Assembly: GCF_002994745.2 (NCBI RefSeq)
Contig: NC_037090.1
Span: 40,171,001 to 40,235,000, forward strand
Reading direction: 5' to 3'
Source: Rosa chinensis
Taxonomy: Eukaryota > Streptophyta > Magnoliopsida > Rosales > Rosaceae
DNA length: 64,000 nt
Shown here one piece after another: positions 13,045 to 24,774 of the stretch (position 1 is its first letter; every line of letters begins with the position of its first letter). A program made the translations under genes and the position numbers. The notes beneath the pieces were generated by a model. It was given only the letters and a program-made list of their open reading frames with translations. It was not told the DNA's origin and searched no databases.

Positions 13045-14441
13045 AGCGTTTTGGCGGAAAGTTTGGAACACTTTTTCTGTACACATCCATAAACTCTGCA
13101 TGATAATATATTACATATCAGAACCACAACAACATGAATCTTAGATCTGTTACCCGTCGACAGTTCATTCAGCCAACCAAGAATTAGTTGGAGTAAATGC
13201 TAATACTTACCAAGAAAGCAAAAGGCAGCAATCCAGACCTTAGAAATCAGATCAGACCAGTACTCTTAACTGATCTTTATGTTTGATGAAAATCCAAGTA
13301 GATGTAGAACACTTAAATTACCACAATAAAAACCAAAAACTGATGAGCACCTCTTTGATAGTACAAAAAACTAAACAAATCTCAAATGGTTATTTGATTA
13401 AGTATTATTAAGATCCTTTCAATATTTGATGAACAAATATATGCCTATGGTAATACCATGGAAGAAGATGCCAGCAAGCTGGTAAACATGAGTAGTTAGG
13501 TCACTGTTCAATTCCTTTTATTTCTAGGGTTCACAATTTTATAGTCATGATCATATGTTATAACAATTCCAATAAAAATGCAGGAAAGTGCCATCTGATT
13601 AGGAATTTCAGTTAATTTTGTTTAGAATGGGCTACTATCACGTTGCACCTACATAGGAATCATATATCAAAGAGTCTCACTTAATTATAGGATATCAAAG
13701 AGTCTCACTTAATTATAGGAAAAGTAATTTAAAAAAGATTGCAAAACATTACAAATGTGGAGTCGCTTTGTGTTTTATTTACCCATAATGTTTTAGCAAC
13801 TATGATCACCTTCCAAAAAAGCAGAGTTCTTCCTTTTTTTTGAAAGGAGGCAGAGTTCTTCCTTATCCTAATGCAATCACCTCACAAAACAATTTCATTT
13901 CTATCAAATATAAGATACGAACTGGCACTTGCAATCTATATCAATAGTTCATTGACAGATCGTACAATGAATACTACAATAGTTCATTGACAGTTCAATC
14001 TATATCAATAGTTCAATATAAGATACCAACTGGCACTTGCAATCTATATCAATAGTTCATTGACACAGTGAATATAATGAATACTACAAAAACAGGGCAC
14101 ATCTGTTAAATCGTAATAATTTCAACAAAAACATGGATGATAAATTTAAGGTTCAGAAAACTTCAGACTAAGATAGCAAGGCCAAAGCATTGAGGGATAA
14201 GACATTTAGCAAACTCAAGTCCTATGGTCTACAGTATTAGTTATCAATAATCCACATGCTTGATCTCCAAGGTCTCTTCTGTTTGGCAATTAGTAATTCA
14301 CCCTTCAAGCACCTCAGAACCAATAGTAGAGATAAATAAAGATGAACCACATAAAAAAAAAAATACTGAAATTTGCAAAACTATTGACAAAAACAAAACT
14401 CACCAGCTAATAGTAAGTAAAATTACTAGAATACCATTCAA
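13045..14441. other. Non-coding, with local duplications
   Basis: Probably the 3' flank or UTR of the minus-strand gene ending at 14442. It contains a 28-bp perfect tandem duplication (13664-13691, 13692-13719) and an imperfect duplication of about 105 bp containing TGGCACTTGCAATCTATATC (about 13908-14012 and 14013-14085). A 14-15-bp T-rich insert at 13836-13849 is bracketed by GCAGAGTTCTTCCTT. No ORF of interest. Confidence 0.5.
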
Positions 14442-14860
14442 TCAAATTGAGAGAGATTCAACGCCTTTCCATAGCTCAAGTCTTGTGTTTGTTCTCTGAT
14501 GTATCTCTTCAACCTTTTCACTGAAACTGTGAAAGGCAAATATCCCCATTTTCATGAACAAAACACAATAACAATGCCAAACATATCACTACAAACTTTG
14601 TTTCAAACTATTTACAGATGAAAACAAGAAGGAATCATTACAATGATGATGCTAGCAAATACCAATTCAGACAAACTTTATTAGTCATTAATTTTTTTAC
14701 TATATATCCAAATACTCGTAAAAATCTGAAGGCCTAGCATCAAACAAAGCAACAAATAAAATATCACACCTGTTGGTAAGCTTCCCTTACAATGTCACTT
14801 GTGGCAGAACTAGTATCACTTTGACTATCTAATTTTAAATTAAGGAACTTGATGAAACCA

Positions 14861-17800
14861 TGACAGGACCCGCTCCGAAATCTCACCCTGAAATACGAGG
14901 TAGCGCTGTGGGGCCCACTTTCTGAGAAAATCCTACCTAAAATTTGGCAGAACTTCTCCTAAAAGTAGACAACCCAAAATCAGTTAAAACAAATTTACAC
15001 TTCTAAACAAACCTCCAAAAACTCCTGGAGCCACTGCTCCCAAAACCGAACAATTCCACAATTTAGAGTATCAAAATAATTCAAATATCTCAAGTTTACA
15101 ACCAACCCATAGTTTGCAATATTAATATAGAAATCCCATGGTTATCAGAGTAGTCTAAGAACAAGCAAAATGATACACAATGTAGGTTAGCTAGTAACCT
15201 ATAGATGATAGATGGCAGTGATGGTGCTGACACGCTAAATGTAAGCGCGCAATTTAACCATGAAAAATATTATCGTTAGTATATGGTGAATAGGAACCGT
15301 TCAAACCGGGGATTGAGGGTATACTTGTCATTATAAAACAAATAAAGAATTAATAAAAGTATAAAGTATTATATTTACAAAAATAAAACAAAGGATATAT
15401 ACAAAGTAACGAAACAAAGGGGGTTTTAGGATTAGGGTTTGGAAAATTAAAATAAATAGAAAGAAAATGTAAAAACATATGTACAAGGGTGGAATGCAAG
15501 AAACAAAGATCAAAGCCAATTCCATACGATTCAATTCAATTAGAATCCTATAATTGATCATCTAAGTCATGAGAGAGAAGTTGATCATATGAAACATTCA
15601 AAGCAAATGATTTCCCATATTTTACTTTCCTTAATTAATTAATGTAAGTGAAAGCACCTAAATCAATCCTATTAAACATGTAATCAAAGTCTAGAAAGCT
15701 AGCTAACCAATACATGTCCAATGCAATAAGCATAGAGAAAGGTTATCAATTTGAGTGCACAACCTAGTATGAATAAGTTCATCTATTTGCAATCCTCTTC
15801 AATTGATTTCGACTTTTGTCCAAAGCCTTTACTACTTTTGATTTAGGGTTACAAAACTATTAGGTGAATCGTTAACCTAAATCTAGCACCAATTACATGT
15901 AAATCCTATAAGTGTCGACCCAAACAAGATTAACATGTAAGAGATATCAATCAAGCAAAACCAATTGAACAAACTCACAAAAGCAACTTAGAATCACAAT
16001 CATAGAATTTAAAATTTTTATTCAAACATAGAATTGGGCTTAAACTTTGCCCTAAACGTTAGGTTAACTAGAATCAAGTTCATACGAATTCAAACAAAGG
16101 AACCAAAAGAGGTTACAAGGAAAAAGATTGAATTAAACCATGAATGGAGATGGTGGTGGAGAGCTTGAGGCGTTGGACTTTGAATCTTGAAAGCAAGTCT
16201 TCAAGGCTTCATGGCTTCAAGGTGGATGATAGTGGCTAGGAGGCTTCACGTCCTCTCCTTCTTCTTCCTCTCCTTGCTTGAAAACGCAGAGAGTACTTGA
16301 AACTAGAGAATGGAGAGAGAAAGAGAGAGAGAGCTTTAGCGTTTGGAATTTTTCTGAGGGAAGAGGTGTGTGTAAAATGTCCAAGGAGAGGGGGTATATA
16401 TAGGGGGACGGCAAGGCTTCATGAATCTTCTTTTAATTTCCCCCAGAATTATCTAGTCATGCCACACAGCTTCAGCCAATCAAATAATGCCACATAAGCC
16501 CTGCTGCTTCATCCAACCAATCAGAGGCTTCCAAAATTAAGTAAATTAAGTCCAAAATTCTTCAAAAAGATATTATTGCCGAATTTCCCAAGATTTTATC
16601 TGATTTTTCTCTTAATTTTCGGCCAAAATACTCTTGAGTGAAAATAGGAATGAATCTGGACTTGTTTTGGACCTTTTCTCTCTTAAATCTCTCCATGGCG
16701 TCATTATCCTTGATCCTCTCTTGATTTTCAATGTTAACTCCATGATTTCCATCCATTTTTCATGGCAAAATATATATTCTCCCCAAAAATATCTCTTTTA
16801 CGTCCAAAAACCCTAAATCAATTGAACTTTTTCCCATTTTGCCGAATTTCTCATTTAATCTAGAAGGATCTTGGGCCTTTATGCGTCATCTTCAAGCCAT
16901 GTGGTCTCCTAGTGCCTTCAGGACTCCTCATATTTCACCATTTTTCTTCATTTTTCCGACAATGCTTCCTAGTTGACTCAGGAGTCTTACTTTGACAAAG
17001 TTTCCTATTTTGAACAGGATTTCCTGGCTAGACCAGGAAAACTTCATTTATTCGTTTCAGCTTATTTTTGCAGCCTTTGTGCTTTGCCTTAGCCATCTCC
17101 AACGTTTTCTAGCTTTTCTTTCTCCTTTGAGCTCATTTCAGCTTCATTTGCTCCATGAGACCTAAAAATAGAAACTTTTATTAAAATTACTAAAAATAGA
17201 AACTTTATAAAAATGGAAACTTTCCTAAACAAGAAGGATTTATTTAAGGAAATAACTAAGTAAATATGAGGAAATAACAATTAAAACGTCGCATTAAAAT
17301 GCTCCTATTAGGTGCTAAGCCTCAACTCCTAAGCCGAATAGCTACACTGCGAACTGGGCATTTAAAACCAAAGGACCCAAGGAGAAGTAGATAAAAAACG
17401 TTAGCGTGAGTGGACAAAAATAAGTAATTGTAAAGAAATAAGGATTTTATACATTCCCACATTTATTTCTTTAAAAGTCCAATGCATGCAATATTTATAA
17501 ATTAAAAATATTTCTTGCAACATGAAAATTCGTGAAAACATTCCAGCCTCGTTGGTTAAGAAAAATCAAACTAGCCCCCCTAGTCAAAATAAGTATAAAG
17601 TATGGGGAAGAAGTTATCACCATACGTATAAGGGAGCCTCCTTGGCTCTAGAACCTCCCAGGTTCTGCTCAACTCAGCCACAAACACATAGTAAGCGGTG
17701 AGAAGTACAAATAGGCTAGCTAGCAATAAAATAAAACGACCCAGGTATGGTGGGTTAAAAATCCACGAAAATAAAAAATCAGAAAGGCTTCCACAAAATC

Positions 17801-19358
17801 TCACAAGAAAAAAAATACCAATGACATGATCCCACACGCCAAAATATTCTCTAATTGATAAATCAATATGCGAGAAATAATAAATAAATATAATTCTAGA
17901 ATCACCTCGGAAAGACTCGTCAAAATTCAATAAAAACCACAAGTCTAAAGTCGAGCATAACAATTTCCAATCCGAAAGTCCAATCGATAAAAATAATTCA
18001 ATATTTAAAATTGATTAATATGCTCAATAATTTAGAACGATAATATAATAAATTCTTAATTAAGAAAATAATTACATGCATTATTTAAAATCAAACGTCC
18101 ACTCACAGTATATGGCTAAACCTGCCGTCGATCCGAAACCTCCTCATGAGAATCCTCCTCACATCCTGTATAATGCAACACTCATAAATAACTAAGCACA
18201 TAACGGAATTTAAATTTATGTCAAATAACAACCGAATCCTAACATTGCCTTTGTGCCCTAAAGCCTCCTCTTCACCACTAATAACGATTCAATACTTTTA
18301 AGGTTTTAGGGCAGAACCGAGAGAAATCCGACGGTCGGATTCTCATAAATTGCTAATCGAAAATCCAAATACCGAAACATTCACAATCGAAGCAAAACTC
18401 CTCTGATTTCTACCAAACTCACAATTACAGATTCTACAACTCACAAGTAACTAATTTATCTAGCTAAAAACAGAAGCTAAAATCTTGCCCTAAGCGCTTC
18501 CACGCGCCACCCATAGTGGCTGTGGTGGGGCCCACGTGCCGCAGGCAACCTCCAAACCGGAACCCCAAAATCTAGGTACAACATCATTTCAACATTTTAA
18601 ACACTTTTCTCAGCTACCACTAAGCCGGAAAACACCTAGAATTGTAGGAAAAATAAAGCAAACAATAAACCCCGATTTGAATGGTACACAGAATTTCAAA
18701 CCTTTGATTCTTCCTCCAAGCTTTGAATCGCTTCAAGAGGTTTGGGGAGCTTCAAGTGCATCTCAAGGTGCTTCTATAAACATTTCTTTCATCGCCAGAG
18801 GTGGCTGGATTTGAGATAAACCGGCGTTGACCTCTTTCTACAACAGTAAACTTCTCGGCCTTCGTTCGCCGTTTTCCAGCCAAAAGTCCGTGAGCTACCA
18901 CCCCAGAAGTGTCTAGGAGGAGGAGTCGCATCTAACAAGCCCGATGGCACACCGTCAGGTGGCTGAAGGGCGGAGATACACCGGAGAGATCGAGAGAGCA
19001 GAGGAGAGAGAGAGCGCACAGAGGGAGGAGAGAGAAAGAGAGAGAGATTTACCGAGTGGTAGGTCAAAACCTACTACATTAATTTTTCAAATATATACTA
19101 AATTATCATGAATAGTAACTTTAGTTTTTTGCTTATAACTTTCGCCTACGAACTCTGATTTTTACGTACTATATATGCACGGACTCAGTTTAACGTCCTC
19201 AATAACTTTCATGAAGGATGTTTTCTCAAAAACTGATCCAAACAAAAAGTCAACTTTTAGGGCCACTAAAAGTATCAAACAAAGTAAAAGGTGAAAATAA
19301 TTGTCGTTTACCGTCCAAATGACTTGTAAACAAGTAAATTTAGGTTCGAGACGTAACA
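14861..19358 (-). mobile_element. Solo LTR, family A (copy A2), carrying a nested LTR
   Basis: Begins TGACAGGACCCG and ends CGTAACA, matching copy A1 over most of its length; about 2.41 kb without the nested family-B LTR. Flanks AACCA (14856-14860) and AAGCA (19359-19363) agree at 4 of 5 bases, consistent with an aged TSD. Shared blocks include an AGGGCAGAACCGAGAGAAAT stretch near 18310 and the CTCTGATTTTTACGTA block near 19152. No coding capacity. Sense strand is minus by comparison with A1. Confidence 0.8.
15228..17310 (-). mobile_element. Solo LTR, family B (copy B1)
   Basis: 2083-bp insertion inside copy A2, flanked by a perfect TSD GGTGC (15223-15227 and 17311-17315). It starts TGACACGC and ends GCTCCTATTA, where the expected terminal CA is TA. 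On the minus strand it begins like the other family-B copies (YAATAGGAGCAT...AATGCGACGTTT). A minus-strand TATATATA box lies at about 16393-16402. No coding sequence. The flanking A2 sequence aligns with A1 across the insertion point. Confidence 0.82.
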
Positions 19359-19437
19359 AAGCAACTATGAGCAAGAGCAATAATACAAACACCAACCATA
19401 AAGCATACAAACTCCAAATTCCATTCCAGAATCCCAT

Positions 19438-21116
19438 TAAGAATTTATCACGACAAAACCATTTAATTTACATGTAATAGGATACGTGAGTTGCCATACA
19501 CATTGGCATTTAAATCCTCAAAGATTGCTTCCAGTTGCAATTCAGAGTACAAAGTAGCCTCGAGCATGATCCAAGTACACACTACCTGATTTCGCAAATG
19601 GGCCAAATCCAACAACATCAATAACCAAAACCCAATTTTCCCCGACTCAAAACCAAACCAATAGAATTTAGAGACTGAAACCAATTTTTCTAGCAATCAA
19701 AGAAGAAAGGTGTAATTTTTATGTTAATTAAAAAGAAACGCACTTGAAGAATCTTATTAAATGCTTATGGCTATGATTTCTCTATCAAAATGATTAGTTA
19801 CTAAGGTCATTGTCTGATCATATCCCTAACTTTAGAGTCGTCTTCATGCGTATACGACACATTGTGCAGATGCTTTTTCTATGACCAATCCATCCCAAGT
19901 GAAAGACTAAGGAATCCTTGCACTCTAACCAAATAGTAGTCAACTGCAAGGCAACCACGAGAAACGGAAATCAGACAAATTGAAAGTCTTTAGAGCCAAT
20001 GAACACGAAAGAAAAGCTAAATTTACCCCAAAAATATGTAATTATCTTTGTTGCTTGATCAAAACCCAACTTCGCCAGCAAGAAAAAAATGATCAGCAAT
20101 CGACACCAAAATCACTGCTCCAAAGAAGCTTAAATCTCCAGTCCACTCTACTCCAGGCTCGACCATGCAAACTACTCCTCACCCTCTCTCTATCTCTCTC
20201 TTTCCGTCTCTGTGGATCAAACCCTCTCTCTTAGTGTCTATGGGGATGGATGTGGTGGCAACCAAATATCAAAGGAGATGGCAAGAAAGAGACAACACAA
20301 CACTTGGGGGAATTTGGGTAAAACTCCAGACAGGCAGGGGCAAAATCATCAGTCCACTGTTCGCAAGGAATTCATTGTTCATAAAGAGTTAGAACTTTAG
20401 AGTAGAGAACTAGTGCTATGCCATGGGATTTGTTGTTAACAATTTTGTATGCAAGGCATGTTGCTGAGCTCATTCATTTAGTTGAAGCATTGAAATAAGC
20501 TAAATGAATTCACTTGCTAAGATTAAGACTAACCATATATGCTAACAAAAGGCATGCAGAAAACTAATGTACAGTAGAGCGCCACGGGTATATGCATGCA
20601 GAAAACTAATGTACAGTAGAGCGCCACGGGTATATGCATGCAATGATTCAATTATTAAGAAATAAAAAAAGAAAGCCAAACTCAAGTATCATGTTCAGTT
20701 GTTCACTGCTTGAAGAAAAAGTAGAACAATCAAATGGTCATTAAAACTGGTCCTAATGGTTTTGTCAACTTTAATGGCATCCTCCTATTTGACAATGAGG
20801 TTTAAATCTTCACTCCTATCACATCTTCAATCATTTTCTGAGTACATCTTCTGACATCCAAAACATAAGAGAACGTTAATTACAACATATGAGAAAGTAA
20901 TCGTGAAAAATGTCTTCAAAAACTATTTACATTCTGAACTTTGTACCCTTTTACTTTGATAAAGTGAAGCAAATTAAGAAGCCCCAACCTGCATATCAAA
21001 GAAGAAAGAGACAACAAAATAAACAAAATGTGTCTCACCAAAATAACTCAAAAGTGAAATGAATGGGGCATGTGATGAAAAGCATTATGAAAATTACCTT
21101 TGAAGTTCAATGTGCA
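19438..21116. other. Putative 5' leader/upstream region, no coding exon recognised
   Basis: Contains a GA/CT-rich stretch (about 20180-20235) that would read as a GA-rich leader of the minus-strand gene below it. A 42-bp tandem duplication starting GCATGCAGAAAACT lies at 20552-20593 and 20594-20635, with a partial third copy. No other structure seen. Confidence 0.4.
20552..20642. repeat. 42-bp perfect tandem duplication
   Basis: Two identical adjacent 42-bp units starting GCATGCAGAAAACT, followed by the first 7 bases of a third. Perfect identity suggests a recent event. Confidence 0.9.
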
Positions 21117-21444
21117 CTAAGCAATACCCTCAACGGGGTCTGTAAAGGAAAGAGCAGTAAAAAGCAGCAAATTTGCTACATTTGACATATGAACTGCCAT
21201 CCCCTCACTCTTTGCTAGACGGGGTGTATTCATGGTCACAGTCCAATCTTTTCTCCTCAAAAAAGAAGGAAACCCATCTAAAGCAATAGCCTTGGCAATA
21301 AAGTAGCTGCAGTGCTTCCTTAGAACTATCTCAATTTGTTGATATATGTTTGATGGATCCAATGGCTTTGGTTTTACATCTTGAACAGTTTTGCCAAAAC
21401 AACAATCTGCCATGTCCTCTTCCTTTATATTTGTGTACACTTTC
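21117..21444 (-). CDS. Unrecognised coding-like exon
   Basis: After a good acceptor (TTTATTTGCAG) the minus strand reads K-V-Y-T-N-I-K-E-E-D-M-A-D-C-C and stays open for about 108 codons, ending V-E-G-I-A-stop. Composition is protein-like (balanced charge, Y-Q-Q-I-E-I-V-L-R-K helix). I do not recognise the family. The upstream exon could not be joined: the nearest candidate exon (about 22019-22050, -) gives a stop in the phase needed. A LINE stub sits 24 bp upstream of the exon, inside the presumed intron. It could be the last exon of a gene whose other exons are degraded. Confidence 0.35.
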
Positions 21445-21468
21445 CTGCAAATAAATTTGTGACCATTA

Positions 21469-21758
21469 TTTGAAAACTATTATAAATAGTTGCCAGTACT
21501 TGATGCAGAAGTTTGTAAGCTGTGAAGTGAAGCATGTTTTCCGGGAAATTAACATGGTTGTTGACATGCTATCCAAGTGTAGCCTTACTAAGGATTTGGG
21601 TGTGCATTTCATAGAGCAACCTCCTTCACGAGTTATCAATCTCCTTCTTGACGACTTGTGTGAAAGTCCTAAGTTTAGGATCGTAGTTTCTCATATGTAG
21701 TTTTTTTTCTTCTTTCCTTTGGGCCCCTTGGGTCCCCATATATCCAAAAAATAAAATA
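21469..21758 (+). mobile_element. 5'-truncated LINE stub with RNase H tail
   Basis: A 290-bp insert flanked by a perfect 16-bp TSD AAATTTGTGACCATTA (21453-21468 and 21759-21774). Its plus strand encodes the C-terminal end of a LINE RNase H-like domain (V-F-R-E-I-N-M-V-V-D-M-L-S-K-C, cf. the usual R-E-x-N-x-x-A-D-x-L-A) up to the stop near 21700, then a short 3' UTR ending in AAAAAATAAAATA. Classic dead-on-arrival LINE. Confidence 0.85.
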
Positions 21759-22208
21759 AAATTTGTGACCATTAGAAAACTATATATGACCGAATCCAAA
21801 ATTTATTTCAAATGTATGAGGAATTGGAGAATTTATGTGAATGAATTTTCCAGAATGATCAAATGGTCTGGTGCTAAATGAGCTAAAGATATAATAATGA
21901 TACACACAATAAATGACTCATTTTCTAAACAAATCGATCAAATTAAGTGGATCCAAATTTTAACAATGATATTGCATAAACAGGGTTATAAAGTTTCAAC
22001 AACTGACCTGAAATGACAGTATACTGATCAGCAAGCTTCCTGCACCAAAACCAAGAGCATAACATACAATTAGCTTTACTAATCAAACCTTAGCCTAATC
22101 TAAGGATGAACAATCATGAAATAAAACCAATATAGGTATCATCTCTTTTTCATATGTTCTACTAAATCATGTAATAAAGGGTTCCTGAGTAGGTTTTATT
22201 GAACCTAC

Positions 22209-22606
22209 ATACTCTACGGTTGCATTAGTTAATCCCAACATAAAAGGTTCGAAAAACTCTGAGCGCTTCCTTATTTCACCAGAGGTAACAAATCTGAAAA
22301 ATATCACAACTAACAAAACCTAATGTGTCACGTAACAAAGGGAAGAAAAACAACATATGAAGAACTTTGTGTCAATTAAAGTCACTCACCATAGTTGGAT
22401 ACTGACTGATCACGGCTCCTAAGTATGAGCTCATTATGACTATGAAAAATAATAAAATCATGTTCACCGTAGTTAGGCATATAACTCAAAAGTAGGATAC
22501 AATTTCAATTTTGAAATGTTAGTAGAAAGAAAAGGTAAAGGAAACACTAGTACCTAATGGATTCTTTATTTCCTTGAAGTGCACTATCTAGCTGCTCATG
22601 GAATAA
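22209..22606 (-). pseudogene. Otubain (OTU deubiquitinase) fragment, three exons
   Basis: Three minus-strand exons with consistent phases: 22606-22554 (L-F-H-E-Q-L-D-S-A-L-Q-G), 22439-22390 (N-E-L-I-L-R-S-R-D-Q-S-V-S-N-Y) and 22309-22209 (F-F-R-F-V-T-S-G-E-I-R-K-R, then F-F-E-P-F-M-L-G-L). These match the middle of plant otubain (OTU1/OTUB1-like peptidase C65), which trims ubiquitin chains. The N-terminal part with the catalytic D-G-N-C motif and the C-terminal part with the catalytic His were not found in the flanks. Intact splice sites but missing catalytic regions suggest a truncated copy. The assignment is from remembered family motifs. Confidence 0.65.
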
Positions 22607-23579
22607 CTGAACGAAACAGTTTTCACATGGAAGAAAGATTCATATGACCTTGTCTTCATATGAAATAAAAGGGATTATATATTCAAAATTCTTATTTAGG
22701 CAGCGGAAAACGTTATGGGGAAAGAAATCCAAATGAAACAAACTTTAACAATGCATTGATCAAATTCTCTCTTCTAAAGATGCAACTCCTTATGAACAGT
22801 AACCATCCTTATGAATAGTGTAGTGATAACTTTGCCCTTATGTGTTTGAAAGAATTGCACAGCCCACATGTATGATTTATATGGCACCGTGTTTTCGTCT
22901 TCCGCGTCTCTTCTTCTCTTTTCTCCACCGAACGACTACTGGGGGGAGAGAGGTTAAGGCGTGTGATTTTGCCAGACCTCATATCTATTTTGTCCAAAAG
23001 ACTGAAATTCATCACTGAGACAAAGAAAGAAGAAAGAAGAACAAGAATAAAGGAGCTTGAAATTCTTCGCAGTTTGATAAGGTTGGTAATTCAATTTCAT
23101 TTGTTTTCCATAATTGGAAGAGCTGGAGTCCTCTGATTGGTTATATATGAAATTGACAGGGAAAGAAGGTAGATAGCTAAGAGAAAAGGAAGAGGGGGAC
23201 GAGAAGCAATCAAAATCGGTAATTCTTTTTTTCCAGAATCTCAATTCTCCTAATTGTTTTTTGCTATGAGTTTTTGGGTTTCCTACGTTTGCATGCTTTT
23301 TGGGATCATTGAGTCCTTTAAGCTTTTGGCTTTCTTGTGTTTCCTGTGAGCTTTTGGATTTCCTGTGTTTGCATGATTTTTGGGATCATTGATTGTATGA
23401 TCTTAATGTATGAGCATTGGGAGAGATGATACCAAGGCTTTTTCATCTGTTTGTGCAGCTTAGTGATGTGGTGAAACCTGCCTGAGCTAGCATCTCTCTT
23501 ATTAGATCAAAGCTTCATAGCCCGGTGTTATGGGTTTCTGTTTTGTTATAACACACATTGAAAGAGGAATTATTTCTGC
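22607..23579. other. Non-coding, possible spliced leader
   Basis: CT-rich sequence at about 22890-22940, followed by two GT-AG-bounded pieces on the plus strand (donor at about 23080; exon-like 23158-23218; acceptor at about 23459), looks like a 5' UTR or non-coding RNA, but no downstream coding exon follows. An imperfect duplication around TTTGCATG..TTTTTGGGATCATTGA lies at about 23270-23395. Confidence 0.3.
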
Positions 23580-23682
23580 TGAAAATAAAGGGTACAATTT
23601 TTCATGCAGAACGCGAAATTCGGAGTTCGTATGAAGAAGTTATGGCCATCGAAAAAGTTTTCCTTTTGGTTAAATAAGAAAA

Positions 23683-24774
23683 GGGAGCTTCTATTCATAC
23701 CTCCAATATTGGTATTTGGACCTCTCTCTTTTTCCAAATAATAGTTGACTTTGTCAACTATTGTCAAATTACCAATAAAGACATAAATAAGGAAAGAAAA
23801 AAAAAATCTCTTCTTATCTCTACGAACAGTAATACTCTTCAACTTGGGGAAAACTTTCTCTTCTAATGTAAACACTAAAATATATATCGCCAAAAGTTAT
23901 TTAATGTTGTAATCAAAATTTTTAGAATTTGACTTTGTCCTCGTAAAGTGATAGACTTCCTTGCTCAGATAGCTGACAATTTACAAGATCTATCATTGTG
24001 CTATAAAAAAAATAAAAAATAAAAGGAGAGAAAATGAGAAATACAAAGACACCTCAGTTGATGAAGCCTTAGTCATTTTGAATGCAAACAAACATGTGAA
24101 CGAGCTGCGACAAAAAGCAGTACTCTAGCACGTTTATATGATAAACGCAGCAATGGGTAGTTGTCCACAAGATCTTCCCGCACATCATCAGTCAGAGCAA
24201 TTTTATGTGAAACTATTCTATAGATATGATGAAAAATTCAACCCTATGATATAAATCTATATAGAATGCACTAGACTCATGGTTGATTATTGTAATTTCC
24301 TTCACTATCCCATACATATCTAAAACAAAAGAACCATGTTCATTTCAAGTTGCTATTGAATCAGTTTAAGGACAATGACACCTAAATGCAATGAAAATAA
24401 TACTTGGAAAACATATTTGTACGAGATGATGAGCAAACATGGTATTGTTGCCTACGCTAACCAAGAGTTGACAATTCATTGAAAAAGTGCTAGCATCTCT
24501 GTAACTCGTATATGGAGGATGAACTTCCAAAAAAAAAAAAATTTGCTGCAATTACAAATCTTCAAAAACTAAAGAAGGTCCAACTAATAATTTTTGAAAG
24601 TATGAATAGAATCTAAAAAAAAAGGGGGGGTTTTATTGATTTTATTGGACGATGGGCATTATAGGAAGATTAGAGAGGTGTAGATAGCAAAATGGTTATT
24701 GGTAAAAGTAAGTTGGAGGTTTATTAAATGGGGAGGTCCAAATGCCAAATTTGGAGGTATGAATAGAAGCTCCC
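23683..24774. mobile_element. MULE with captured exon-like sequence (Pack-MULE candidate)
   Basis: Terminal inverted repeats start GGGAGCTTCTATTCATACC at the left; the right end is its near-perfect reverse complement. A perfect 9-bp TSD ATAAGAAAA (23674-23682 and 24775-24783) is diagnostic of Mutator-type transposition. The minus strand holds coding-like exons: about 24215-24084 (L-T-D-D-V-R-E-D-L-V-D-N-Y-P-L-L-R-L and R-A-R-V-L-L-F-V-A-A) after an AG acceptor, and about 24003-23925 (M-I-D-L-V-N-C-Q-L-S-E-Q-G). I do not recognise the donor gene. No transposase. Confidence 0.8.

Larger units (their letters stand above)
14442..19437 (-). pseudogene. Small membrane-protein gene split by a nested solo LTR
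   Basis: The minus-strand ATG at 19437 follows an in-frame stop and opens a hydrophobic segment (W-S-L-Y-A-L-W-L-V-F-V-L-L-L-L-L-I-V-A). At 19359 the frame meets a solo LTR and resumes on the other side at 14855. Discounting the LTR and one TSD copy, the frame is kept, giving A-F-I-K-F-L-N-L-K. Exon 1 ends at 14768 (CAGGT|GTGATA donor), and exon 2 runs 14526-14442 (CACAG acceptor) to a TGA. The ancestral product would be 83 aa: a one-TM protein with a charged C-terminal tail (V-R-E-A-Y-Q-Q, E-K-V-E-E-I-H-Q-R). I do not recognise the family. As it stands the coding exon is broken. A GA-rich, leader-like sequence upstream (about 20165-20290, -) may be the 5' UTR. Confidence 0.5.

Noticed and set aside
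18536..19067. Open frames on both strands within LTR A2
   Set aside because: Not conserved at protein level among family-A copies; the sequence is LTR.
14861..19358. Reading the A2 + B1 block as one complete LTR retrotransposon
   Set aside because: No gag-pol and no paired LTRs; the inner part has its own TSD and matches B2 and B3.
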